From JAGMCF01 sp964398885 (lineage in GTDB: Bacteria > Cloacimonadota > Cloacimonadia > JGIOTU-2), in NCBI GenBank assembly GCA_964398885.1, contig CAYNOU010000022.1:1-33584 (forward strand): a stretch of DNA of 33,584 bases, read 5' to 3'. Each line of letters opens with the position of its first letter. Positions within the stretch are counted from its first letter, which is position 1. This document shows, piece after piece, positions 8,101 through 15,093 of the stretch. The notes beneath the pieces were generated by a model. It was not told where the DNA came from and made no database searches. It was given only the letters and a program-made list of their open reading frames with translations. A program made the translations under genes and the position numbers.

Positions 8101-11100
8101 GATTTATAAGTGAGGATTACTATCCAATTTTACATCCAAATAATAAGTTGGATGAAGAAGATGGATGTGTCAATGGTATCAAAGATGGTGAGCTGGATAT
8201 AGGAGAGGATATTGGCTTGGACCGTGTGGAAGGCAAAGATCCCTCTCCTCCCAACGACCACTTACAAGATGGAACACCCGATGTTGATGATGGTAATGAT
8301 GACTATTATTATAGCCCTAATTCAAATGAATACAGTCAAATCAATGGGACAGAAGGAAATGATGTTCTTGATAGTGAAGATTTAAATAGAAATAATTCTT
8401 TGGATGTGAAAAATAATTATCTACAGTATGCAATAGATTTAAGTAATCTAGATATAGATTCTGAAATAGTAATTTCCGAATCTGAAAATAAAGAATGGAA
8501 ATTTATTCGTATTCCATTACAAGATTCAACTTATTATACTAAAGAAGGTGCTGGAAATGTTGGTTTTTCTCAAATAAAATATGCAAGAATATGGGCAAAA
8601 AGCGGTTCATCTTCATCAATAACTATTGATATTGCATCTATTGATGTTGTTGGAAACAAATGGAAAGCATCTGCGATATTGGATACTACTCTTCATACTC
8701 CAGATAATTTAGAAAACGATGAAGTATTTGAAATTGCAACAGATAATAATAAGAAAAATCTGAATTATACTCCGCCACCAGGTTCAGTTGATAAAAGAGA
8801 GGAAAAAAGAACAAAAGAAAAGCAAATAGAACAGTCAATATTTCTTGATTGCAAAAAGATTCAACCCAATCGTTATCTTTATGCTAGACAGAATTTTGTA
8901 AATGCAATAAATCTCCTTTTGTATGATAAAGTAAAATTTTGGGTTTATGGCCAAGATTCCACGAAGACCAATGAAGAAACTATAATTTTTAGATTAGGGG
9001 CTGACACATTAAACTATTATGAATATAGAAAAAAGATTAAACTGCATGAAGACATTGAAGATAAGATGCTGGAAAAAAGGTGGCAGGAGATTAGTATTGA
9101 TTTTGTTGATTTTACAGGATTAAAAAAATCAGACGTGCCTGATACAACTGCACATTTCAGAATTGTCGGTAATCCCTCTTTAGGTTATATTAAGCAGATG
9201 GCTGTAGGACTTATAAGACCAGATACTGAAAATTCTAAATTTAGTGGTAAAATTTATTTTGATGATATTAGGGTAGCCAATCCTTATGATGAAATAGGTG
9301 TTGCTTCTCGTATAACTCTAACTGCCAAAGTAGCAGACCTTTTAGACATTAGTGCAAGCTTTAATAATCAAACTCCAAATTTTTATACTTTAGGTCAGGA
9401 TAGAGGAAGTGGCACTAATGAATATAAATATACTCTTAATAATAAGATTACTTTGAATAAATTTTTACCTGCTTCATGGGGATTTAATATACCATTAAAA
9501 ATTGATTATTCCTTTTCTGAAAGTAAACCGCGTTTTCAACCGAATTCAGATGTTGAATTAACATCAGAGGCTGAAAAGGATTCCTTAAAAACATTGGTTG
9601 AAACTAAAACTGCATCTGTCACTTTTGGAAAAAGTAAGAAATCCTCAAACCCATTTGTAAAATATCTAATTGATAATTTAACATTGTCAGCCCGGGCATC
9701 AAATACAGTATCTTTATCGCCAACAAGGAAAGATACTTCCATGCAATATAGTGGTTCTGCAAATTATAATTTGAGTTTTTCAAAAAATAATTCGATAGGC
9801 ATTCTTAAGGATTTTAAGATATATTATTTACCTCAAAAAATCACCTTAAAACTTGATTATAAATTTAGTCATTCTGATATTTGGAAAAAGGAAACTGGTG
9901 AGGGAGATAAATTTATTAATGAGATACAAAATCCTGATGAGAAGCTCAACCCATATTTTAAAATTGATTATGAAATCTTTTCTAATATGCAAACAGATTA
10001 TTCATTACAAACTACCCGTGATCTTCAAAAAAGAAATTTAAAGAAAAATCTTAATATTGGTGTTGAGTCTAATAGAAATCAGAAAATTAATGTTGGGTAT
10101 GCTCCAGGTTATTTAAAATTTATAAGTTTCTCAACAAAATATTCAACAGATTATGGTCAGATTCGCGGGGAGAATGATACGCTATTAATAGAATACCAGG
10201 TGAGCAATAATCGTTCTTTTGACGCTGGATTAACACTGAAATTTGATAAATGGGGCAAAGATTTGATGAAAGCTGCGAAACTTTTATCATATTCAGAAAA
10301 AGAAGGTAATGGAGGAGAAAAGAATAATGAGAAGATTGAAGAAGAGGAAGAGGGAGCTAAGAATAACTTGCTTGATGAAACTGAAATTGAAATCGGAGAA
10401 ATAAAAGATGAAGGAGAATTGGATTCACTTGAAGTCCCCAAAGAAGAGAATAAAAAGGAAGTTAATAAGATTACACCATTTAAGCGTATTGCTTCAATCT
10501 CAGGCCAGGTAATTGGATTTGGAATAAAATCATTAGGCTCTACTAAATGTAGTTATTCAAATAAATTTAACACAAAATATGATGTTCCAAAAGACTCACT
10601 TCCAGATTTTAACTATCAAATTGGTATAACCGACCTAAACTATGGAGATTTGAAATCTACCGGTCAAACTGATAATATTTCTATTTCAACTTCAAATCGT
10701 TTTAATGTTTTACCAACTCTTGATGCAGATGTTAAGGTTGACTATAAACAAACTTTCGTAAACAAATCTGGTGGTAAAACTAATACCTCTTCTTACACAT
10801 TACCTGATATTACTTTAACTTATAGTGGATTGGACAATATAATTCCCTGGAATTTAGTATCAAATTCCTCTGTCTCAAGCGGGGCAAATCGTTCAGTAAC
10901 CAAAACAGGTCCAACATCTCCCTCTAAGACAGACAAGATTACTATTACATCATCAATTTCATTACCAATAAATGTGTTAAAAACCTTAAACCCTAAACTA
11001 TCGGGCGGCTATACTTATTCTTATGATAAAAATTCTAACACGAAAATTGAAAATAAAGACAACAGACTAACCTTTTCCGCAGGTATGAAATATTCCTTCC

Positions 11101-11399
11101 AATCTGAAAAAGGGATTAAATTTCCTTTACTAAAGAGAATTAAGATGAAAAACAAATTGGATACTTATTTAGATATTTCATACACTTCAAATTTTAGTCA
11201 GAGATATCTACCTAATAATAAAATATGGGATCCACAAATCAATACCAATGATCTGAAAATTGAACCAAGAGTTTCATATAGTTTTAGCAAAGACATAAAT
11301 GGGGGTTTAACTGGAAAATATGATTATAGTAAAAATAAAAATTCCGGTAAATCTACTCATACAACTGCTCTGAATATATGGGTTGAATTCAAGTTCTAA
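5118..11399 (+). CDS. sprA: SprA/Sov-like outer-membrane protein (type IX secretion translocon family)
   Basis: This is a 2093-residue protein. In Bacteroidetes, SprA is the giant beta-barrel pore through which type IX cargo crosses the outer membrane; it usually has about 2300-2500 residues. The N-terminus has a signal peptide (KIRVSFAATYFILLAFLIIIF, cleavage near VKAQ). A conserved block near residues 250-300 (MRRFFGDNIGRLRVTGSQKI) is typical of the family. Asp-rich calcium-loop-like segments occur around residue 618 (DENKDGKVDVNDE) and residues 1007-1095. The last third alternates short beta-strand-like segments typical of a barrel. An acidic, low-complexity stretch lies near residues 1725-1785. 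A palindrome encodes part of residues 99-110. No Shine-Dalgarno site precedes the ATG, which is common in FCB bacteria. No other type IX components are present nearby, so secretion function is inference. Confidence 0.9.
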   Translation: MKEKIRVSFAATYFILLAFLIIIFLKQVKAQTITTPNNTKEKVEIQNVENLQKNENDTLKIKQDSLNIQDNIIHEDSLHITSIDSIISDTVSAEFISSVSPISSGSIDGEENYTTTIDTSYSYFIPSLFKKKLSHNCINYDDSNAVFTYLYHKEFPPYIIDYHFLIDRLYSFSEEIDMVENNALINIRFGKAEIIPSFSVPLEKFWELKLWKKFQESFYNELLQSNLGGERTRELEGIIPDIEFPKIKMPGAMRRFFGDNIGRLRVTGSQKITIGGTKTTNKPRLDTESTRRSILPDLAMKQDLNLGINGTIGDKIKVDVKQTSEESIFKKNKIGIKYEGDEDDPIKLIEGGDTRLSLSGSHFISYSASSEDLFGLKGNFEFGKLKLTTIIGQQEGEQASATATGTSMEDLTEYRDMDFARNKYFFIGNPDPDDPNTIFHKTEDGKLIPIDSLMPKEGTEIRIFVDDRKLDPTDITGYSIDGENHDVQYKFQEYLFSTDDFFIDYINSPHIIEFYKFIGNNYVIGLIYEDRAGNTYGEYGDTIKVKLIKGDYTDETDTDLAQGAAFWKYQLKNIYSLGGKNIQSQGFEVKIYRYINGEQVEGIIDTTTSSYIPFVKILNLDENKDGKVDVNDETVDLEKGVITFPMPEPFRSMWFAEYDSIWFDMYHQHLGNDIIYEKLSPDPEDYNPFYISVEMKRTAGEINLGQINIIKNSEKVYIDGDLKERNTDYTIDYMSGTVRLLGDAALDPNVPVRVNFEYEPLFALDKKNMFGVRADYEFNKNAALGATIMYEAGSVKDERPKVGNEPKKILVGDIDGKFSMDLPFITNLVDMIPLIKTQEKSTFSLSGEVAMNIPNPNATDKKEAYIDDMEGVIEAYPLGTGRTDWTFASFPVGIVDTLNIVDTLNKSLRGNIKWYNPYHKFQAKDIYQDLTEREGGEYVSVLECKLTPGENQQQYWSGIMKAFGTASVDFSKKKFLEITMRSDENPGDSLFIDLGFISEDYYPILHPNNKLDEEDGCVNGIKDGELDIGEDIGLDRVEGKDPSPPNDHLQDGTPDVDDGNDDYYYSPNSNEYSQINGTEGNDVLDSEDLNRNNSLDVKNNYLQYAIDLSNLDIDSEIVISESENKEWKFIRIPLQDSTYYTKEGAGNVGFSQIKYARIWAKSGSSSSITIDIASIDVVGNKWKASAILDTTLHTPDNLENDEVFEIATDNNKKNLNYTPPPGSVDKREEKRTKEKQIEQSIFLDCKKIQPNRYLYARQNFVNAINLLLYDKVKFWVYGQDSTKTNEETIIFRLGADTLNYYEYRKKIKLHEDIEDKMLEKRWQEISIDFVDFTGLKKSDVPDTTAHFRIVGNPSLGYIKQMAVGLIRPDTENSKFSGKIYFDDIRVANPYDEIGVASRITLTAKVADLLDISASFNNQTPNFYTLGQDRGSGTNEYKYTLNNKITLNKFLPASWGFNIPLKIDYSFSESKPRFQPNSDVELTSEAEKDSLKTLVETKTASVTFGKSKKSSNPFVKYLIDNLTLSARASNTVSLSPTRKDTSMQYSGSANYNLSFSKNNSIGILKDFKIYYLPQKITLKLDYKFSHSDIWKKETGEGDKFINEIQNPDEKLNPYFKIDYEIFSNMQTDYSLQTTRDLQKRNLKKNLNIGVESNRNQKINVGYAPGYLKFISFSTKYSTDYGQIRGENDTLLIEYQVSNNRSFDAGLTLKFDKWGKDLMKAAKLLSYSEKEGNGGEKNNEKIEEEEEGAKNNLLDETEIEIGEIKDEGELDSLEVPKEENKKEVNKITPFKRIASISGQVIGFGIKSLGSTKCSYSNKFNTKYDVPKDSLPDFNYQIGITDLNYGDLKSTGQTDNISISTSNRFNVLPTLDADVKVDYKQTFVNKSGGKTNTSSYTLPDITLTYSGLDNIIPWNLVSNSSVSSGANRSVTKTGPTSPSKTDKITITSSISLPINVLKTLNPKLSGGYTYSYDKNSNTKIENKDNRLTFSAGMKYSFQSEKGIKFPLLKRIKMKNKLDTYLDISYTSNFSQRYLPNNKIWDPQINTNDLKIEPRVSYSFSKDINGGLTGKYDYSKNKNSGKSTHTTALNIWVEFKF
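5414..5447. repeat. Palindromic repeat inside sprA
   Basis: CTCCCCG (5414-5420) pairs with CGGGGAG (5441-5447). A nested hairpin CCCGAT-TTC-ATCGGG lies at 5417-5431. The nested part is the same type as the palindromes at 10-28, 247-265 and 17415-17432. It encodes SPISSGSIDGEE in the variable N-terminal region of SprA and keeps the frame. Confidence 0.7.
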
Positions 11400-11431
11400 A
11401 AAGGTAGAAACTGAAAACTGGAAATTTAAAA

Positions 11432-12208
11432 TTGATAACTAAAAAGAATGATCAAGCATCAAGTATCAAGTATTCCACCAGAGGTGTGAGCCAGAGGCTC
11501 ATCAGCCTCGGGTTGAGATCCGCCTTTGGCGGACAAGTTTCAAATAAAAGACTGATTGCAGTTGGAGATATTCATGGGCAATTCAAAATGCTTAAGTTTC
11601 TTATGAAGAAGGTAAAACCTGATAAGACTGATAAATTTGTATTTCTTGGAGATTATATTGATAGGGGGCTTCAAAGTAAAGAAGTTATTGATTTCCTGAT
11701 AGATTTTTCAAAGGTATATGATTGTGTTTTTTTGCGAGGAAATCACGAAGATATGTTGCTTGCGTTTCTTAAACTTGATGAAAAAGCAATGTACGGAGAA
11801 TCTTATCAGTATAATGGAGGAGAATATACTGCATTTTCTTATGCTGGTGATAATGCTGTATTAGAGGATTTGAAACTCACCATTCCAGAAGAGCATATTG
11901 AATTTTTGAAAAGCCTGAAATATTATCATATTGAGGATAACTTTCTTTTTGTGCATGCAGGAATTATGCCTGGAATTCTGATTGAAGAACAAAAGTTAGA
12001 AGACTTAGTCTGGATTAGAGAGCAATTTTTCTATTATCCAACTGGAATTGATAAAATTATTGTGTTTGGTCATACTCCGTTAGATAGGGTATTAATTAGC
12101 GATGATAAGATAGGATTAGATACTGGGGCTGGATATTTTAAAACTCTTAGTGCGATTGAACTTAATACAAAAGAAGTCTATTCTGTTAAATGGAGTGAAG
12201 TTAAGTAA
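11432..12208 (+). CDS. PPP-family serine/threonine protein phosphatase (metallophosphoesterase)
   Basis: A calcineurin-like phosphoesterase of the bacterial PPP type, expected to hydrolyse phosphomonoesters (phosphoprotein or a nucleotide such as Ap4A) with two metal ions. All core motifs are visible: GDIHGQ, GDYIDRG, RGNHED, VHAG and FGHTP. The family normally begins just before (K)RLIAVGDIHG. Here the about 38 preceding residues, including GVSQRLISLGLRSAFGG, are encoded by a mini-hairpin repeat array (11474-11533). No ATG lies in frame before the domain. The coordinates start at a TTG at 11432; GTG at 11486 or other rare starts are possible. The gene follows sprA by 32 nt on the same strand, so it may depend on that transcript. 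The repeat has probably replaced the native start region. Confidence 0.87.
   Translation: MITKKNDQASSIKYSTRGVSQRLISLGLRSAFGGQVSNKRLIAVGDIHGQFKMLKFLMKKVKPDKTDKFVFLGDYIDRGLQSKEVIDFLIDFSKVYDCVFLRGNHEDMLLAFLKLDEKAMYGESYQYNGGEYTAFSYAGDNAVLEDLKLTIPEEHIEFLKSLKYYHIEDNFLFVHAGIMPGILIEEQKLEDLVWIREQFFYYPTGIDKIIVFGHTPLDRVLISDDKIGLDTGAGYFKTLSAIELNTKEVYSVKWSEVK
11474..11533. repeat. Tandem mini-hairpin array, copy 1
   Basis: There are four consecutive units of about 15 nt, each with two 6-nt arms around a 3-nt loop. They are TCCACC-AGA-GGTGTG (degenerate right arm), TGAGCC-AGA-GGCTCA, TCAGCC-TCG-GGTTGA and TCCGCC-TTT-GGCGGA. The middle part is repeated almost exactly at 27015-27073, and two other units occur at 29436-29465. 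It lies inside the phosphatase reading frame. Confidence 0.85.
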
Positions 12209-12229
12209 TTTGTGAGAACCATTAAGGGT

Positions 12230-12679
12230 TTAAAATCTATAATTCAAGGAAACACCATTTCCTTCAAATTTTAATTCAATTTTCTTTTTCTTCTCATCAA
12301 AATTGTAAAGTTTAGCATCCACAAAAGCATCTACAATAGAAAGAAATTTCATTGCTCCTATCCACCATAACATACTTTGCTGTTTTTCATAAAAATTTGA
12401 GTATTTATCATAATCTTCTTGATTGTGGCTTTGTTCATATTTGTTATAAGCATCATTCATTTTAATATGGTAGTGCAGAGTGTATCCTATTAGAATGGAT
12501 TCACCGGTAAACTCAATTGCTGATTTGATATATTTTTTATTGTAAAATTGTCCTCCACCTGGAATGAACAAAGAATAAAGCATTGCTTTGGTTGCATTTC
12601 TTTCATTAGCAGCATTTTCTGCTAATAAAGTGGAAGTTGATATAATGAATATTAGTAAGATAATTATCTTTTTATTCAT
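12230..12679 (-). CDS. DUF5683-like membrane-associated protein
   Basis: A 149-residue protein with an N-terminal signal sequence (KKIIILLIFIISTSTLLAEN). The motif SLFIPGGGQFYNKKYIKSAI (about residues 36-55) is characteristic of DUF5683 and related P-G-x-G-Q-x-Y-x-K small envelope proteins of the FCB group. A second hydrophobic segment (WWIGAMKFLSIVDAFVDAKL) and a short strand-like C-terminus ending in Tyr-Arg-Phe follow. The terminal aromatic residue recalls outer-membrane proteins. The ATG at 12679 overlaps the 3' end of the upstream gene by 8 nt, so the two are translationally coupled. Function is unknown. It converges with the phosphatase gene, with only 21 nt between the two stops. Confidence 0.7.
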   Translation of the reverse strand: MNKKIIILLIFIISTSTLLAENAANERNATKAMLYSLFIPGGGQFYNKKYIKSAIEFTGESILIGYTLHYHIKMNDAYNKYEQSHNQEDYDKYSNFYEKQQSMLWWIGAMKFLSIVDAFVDAKLYNFDEKKKKIELKFEGNGVSLNYRF

Positions 12680-13613
12680 TCTCTAAAATAGACCATAAGA
12701 ATAGCGGAATCATTATCTCATGATGACCAACAAAATAATAGCCTTTTCCCCCACTGGCAGTGGGACGCTGAACAACATTTGTCATAGGACGGTAATGCAG
12801 ATTCATATCAAATACTGCTGTATAAAAATCTTTAAGTGGAAATCCAAGATTTCTAACTATAGTAACTGCTTTCAGAAAAACTTCTGGCAAGATAACTGCT
12901 GAGCCGAAATTTATCAAAACTCCGCCATTATTTAATCCCTTTACTTGGTTGCAGAATATTTTGAAATCCCGAAAGCTGGCTCCACCAAGTGCTTCTCCAT
13001 CTGCATACCTATGCTGGTGGGTAATATCTGTCCCAATAGCAATGTGAACTGTAACAGGAATATTATGTTGATATGCTTTTGCAAGCAGGCTGTATTTCCA
13101 ATATTTTGGTTTTTCCTCAAAGATATATTTGCTTAAAGCCTCACCATAGCCAAGTCCAGACTTATAACCATCATTAATGACTTGATTGATAATCCTTCCA
13201 GTTTCTTCACCCATTCCGAAACTTCCATCCTCAATTGCTGAATCTACATCTTCTGAAGTTTTACCGAAAAAGGCAATTTCAAAATCGTGAATGCAAACCG
13301 AGCCATTTACTGCAATTGTATTAATTATTCCTTTTTCAATTGCTTTAATGAAAATCGGCGAAAGGCCACATTTTATTACATGACCACCGAGCATAATTAT
13401 TATTAGCTTTTTATTATTAATCGCATCGTTGCAATGCCCAATAAATTCTTTGAATTCTTTTCCAATTAGAATATCAGGAAGCCCGTCAATAAAATCTTTG
13501 GTTGAGACTTCTTTATCTGTTTTCATAAAATCTTTAATATGCACCTTGCTGGCTCTGTTTTTTACAGAGTAGGTTCTTATATTTTCAAGACTTATTTCTT
13601 TGTATTTGGGCAT
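12672..13613 (-). CDS. Deoxyhypusine-synthase-like protein of unknown function
   Basis: A 313-residue soluble protein whose layout resembles the deoxyhypusine synthase NAD-binding fold. It has an early Gly-rich strand-loop (IIIMLGGHVIKCGLSPIF), then an alternating helix region (INTIAVNGSVCIHDFEIAF), the HNIPVTVHIAIGTDITHQH segment, and a late VLINFGSAVILPEVFLKAV segment. The GGGxxKHH stretch that carries the catalytic lysine in true deoxyhypusine synthases is absent, so that reaction is unlikely; bacteria also generally lack eIF5A. AAGGAAATAAAA precedes the ATG at 13613, 2 nt after the DUF2905 stop. The gene is sandwiched in a three-gene operon with two small membrane proteins. The fold assignment is from recalled similarity and remains tentative. 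Confidence 0.55.
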   Translation of the reverse strand: MPKYKEISLENIRTYSVKNRASKVHIKDFMKTDKEVSTKDFIDGLPDILIGKEFKEFIGHCNDAINNKKLIIIMLGGHVIKCGLSPIFIKAIEKGIINTIAVNGSVCIHDFEIAFFGKTSEDVDSAIEDGSFGMGEETGRIINQVINDGYKSGLGYGEALSKYIFEEKPKYWKYSLLAKAYQHNIPVTVHIAIGTDITHQHRYADGEALGGASFRDFKIFCNQVKGLNNGGVLINFGSAVILPEVFLKAVTIVRNLGFPLKDFYTAVFDMNLHYRPMTNVVQRPTASGGKGYYFVGHHEIMIPLFLWSILENE

Positions 13614-13615
13614 TT

Positions 13616-13834
13616 TTATTTCCTTAAAAATAAATTTATCAATATTGTTAAAATAATACTAATCAAAATACAAGTAACAATTGGAAAATGGAATGAGACA
13701 TTACCTTTTTTAATATTTATGTCTCCAGGCAGTTTGCCAAGATGTTTTCCAATGTTAGTACTTGTGAGTAGAAATCCAATTATTATCAGGATTATTCCAA
13801 AGATGATTAATATTCTTCCTATTTGTGACATCAT
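13616..13834 (-). CDS. DUF2905 small membrane protein
   Basis: A 72-residue protein with two transmembrane segments (RILIIFGIILIIIGFLL and IVTCILISIILTILINLFL). They are joined by the loop KLPGDINIKKGNVSFHFP, the signature of DUF2905 (G-x-L-P-G-D-I-x-I). The function of the family is unknown. Two adjacent ATG codons (13834, 13831) follow a strong GGGGGGAG site. It is the first gene of the operon with the deoxyhypusine-synthase-like gene and the DUF5683-like gene. Confidence 0.82.
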   Translation of the reverse strand: MMSQIGRILIIFGIILIIIGFLLTSTNIGKHLGKLPGDINIKKGNVSFHFPIVTCILISIILTILINLFLRK

Positions 13835-13872
13835 AGTTTACTCCCCCCTTAATAGCCGAAGAAACAGGAAGT

Positions 13873-14006
13873 TAACCACAAAGAACTCAAAGAAGGCACA
13901 AAGTTCGCAAAGATTAATTTATATAACATTTTTTATGACACTTCTTAATAATAAAACATATTTATATTCTCTGTGCCCTTTGTGCATTCTTGGTGACCTT
14001 TGTGGT
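13873..14006. repeat. Palindromic element of the CCACAAAG family
   Basis: Left arm ACCACAAAG (13875-13883), followed by GGCACAAAG-type repeats, faces CTTTGTGCATTCTTGGTGACC and the right arm CTTTGTGGT (13998-14006). The two halves together form a long imperfect palindrome of about 134 bp. It lies between queH and the DUF2905 operon and may serve as a transcription boundary. Confidence 0.8.
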
Positions 14007-14019
14007 AAAAATCTCTCAA

Positions 14020-14556
14020 TTAAGTTTTACAGTGCCTTTCTTTTTCACTATAAATACATCCGCAATACTGCTGACGATACATATTTCTTTGTTTGGAAAT
14101 CTCTATCCCTTCTTTCCAGAATTCACGACAATCACGATAAAGGAATTTTACTCCATATTTTTTTGCTAAACTGTTGCCTGTTTCAATAATCAATTCATGT
14201 TTTTGAAATTTACTATAAAGTAATGTAGTTGTGAAATAATCGAATTTTCCTCTTCTTGCATAGATTGCAGTATTTAATAATCTGTCATAATAGCAAAATT
14301 TACATCTATCATTTTCTCGAAATACTATAGATTGAAGCCATTTTTCAAGATTATATTCATCTTTATAAAGAATTTTACAATTTTCTTCTTCTTGAAAGCG
14401 TTTCACTTCTACAAGTCTTTTTTGATACTCAAGATATGGGTGAATATTTGGATTATACCAAAAACCTGTTACAGCAAATTCATCTTTTAGATGAAAATAT
14501 GGAGCAACATAGCACGGTGCACAGCAGATGTGGAATAGAACTTTCTTTTTTGTCAT
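14020..14556 (-). CDS. queH: Epoxyqueuosine reductase QueH
   Basis: QueH (formerly DUF208) reduces epoxyqueuosine to queuosine in tRNA, the last step of queuosine synthesis, and is the non-homologous replacement for QueG. The 178-residue protein shows the expected cysteine pattern: adjacent Cys-Cys at 11-12 in HICCAPC, the CKFCYYDRL pair near residues 84-92, and YCGC near residues 164-167. Together these bind an iron-sulfur cluster and a second metal. TTTLLYSKFQKHELI is also typical. Upstream (14557-14683) is repeat-rich DNA and no clear ribosome-binding site. No other queuosine genes are in the window, which suggests salvage or genes elsewhere. Confidence 0.92.
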   Translation of the reverse strand: MTKKKVLFHICCAPCYVAPYFHLKDEFAVTGFWYNPNIHPYLEYQKRLVEVKRFQEEENCKILYKDEYNLEKWLQSIVFRENDRCKFCYYDRLLNTAIYARRGKFDYFTTTLLYSKFQKHELIIETGNSLAKKYGVKFLYRDCREFWKEGIEISKQRNMYRQQYCGCIYSEKERHCKT

Positions 14557-14575
14557 AACGCTTCGCTGTCATTTG

Positions 14576-14670
14576 CACCTCTTGCCTTCGCGTAGCTACG
14601 GCGAAGCGAGGTCGGTGCGTCATTGAGTCATTAGGCCTGCCCCGTGAAGTCGGTTTTTTACTTTCCCGGG
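14576..14670. repeat. GC-rich palindromic repeat upstream of queH
   Basis: CTTCGCGTAGCTACGGCGAAG (approximate palindrome within 14585-14606) and GC-rich flanks stand out from the AT-rich surroundings. CCCCGTGAAG and TTCCCGGGGTC occur nearby. This looks like another dispersed element rather than a gene and separates queH from the DUF3795 gene. Confidence 0.5.
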
Positions 14671-14683
14671 GTCATTAAGGGGG

Positions 14684-15028
14684 TTACATTGTAGTTCGGA
14701 TTTTTTCAAGATTTGTTTTTGCTTCAGGTGCGAACTTATGAAATTTGTTTAATTCTTCGCAAGGATAGTCACTACAGTATGCACAATTTGAAATATTTCT
14801 TTCCATAGCACATTTTCTAATCGGACATTCATTACAGTATCCAAACAATCTTCCTGATTTTTCCAAGCATCCGTCACAGTTAATATCTTCCGGCTTAATC
14901 TCTGACTTGAATTGTTTAGACCACATTTCAGCAACTTTTTTTCGTTCATTATCATCGTCTTTTTGAGTTGCAAGGAATGCCGGACACTCAGAGCAAATTA
15001 TTCCGCAAAATGCAATCATTTTTTCCAT
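14684..15028 (-). CDS. Cys-rich DUF3795 protein
   Basis: A 114-residue protein with 12 cysteines arranged as a DUF3795 metal-binding domain. The elements are FCGIICSECPAF near the N-terminus, INCDGCLEK, YCNECPIRKCAMERNISNCAYCSDYPC, and a charged helical C-terminus. Zinc or iron-sulfur binding is likely; the function is unknown. AGGAG lies 10 nt before the ATG at 15028. Its neighbours are queH downstream and acyl-CoA dehydrogenase upstream, but a 65-nt gap with a possible terminator separates it from the latter. A second overlapping frame in this region is a shadow. Confidence 0.82.
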   Translation of the reverse strand: MEKMIAFCGIICSECPAFLATQKDDDNERKKVAEMWSKQFKSEIKPEDINCDGCLEKSGRLFGYCNECPIRKCAMERNISNCAYCSDYPCEELNKFHKFAPEAKTNLEKIRTTM

Positions 15029-15069
15029 TGGTTTTAGTCTCCTTTCATTTTTTTATACTTTAAATAATA

Positions 15070-15087
15070 ACAAATGAGGACATTTGT
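15070..15087 (-). terminator. Possible terminator after the acyl-CoA dehydrogenase gene
   Basis: ACAAATG (15070-15076) and CATTTGT (15081-15087) form a 7-bp stem with a 4-nt loop, a few bases beyond the acyl-CoA dehydrogenase stop. On the minus strand it is followed by TATTATTT. The stem is AT-rich, so termination would be weak. Confidence 0.35.
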
Positions 15088-15093
15088 TTTACA

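Noticed and set aside
13539..14189. A long plus-strand frame of about 216 codons.
   Set aside because: It runs antisense through DUF2905, a repeat element and queH, and its product looks like translated repeat DNA with no recognisable domain.
14749..14973. A second minus-strand frame of 74 codons overlapping the DUF3795 gene.
   Set aside because: It is a shadow frame; the DUF3795 frame has the conserved cysteine pattern and a ribosome-binding site.
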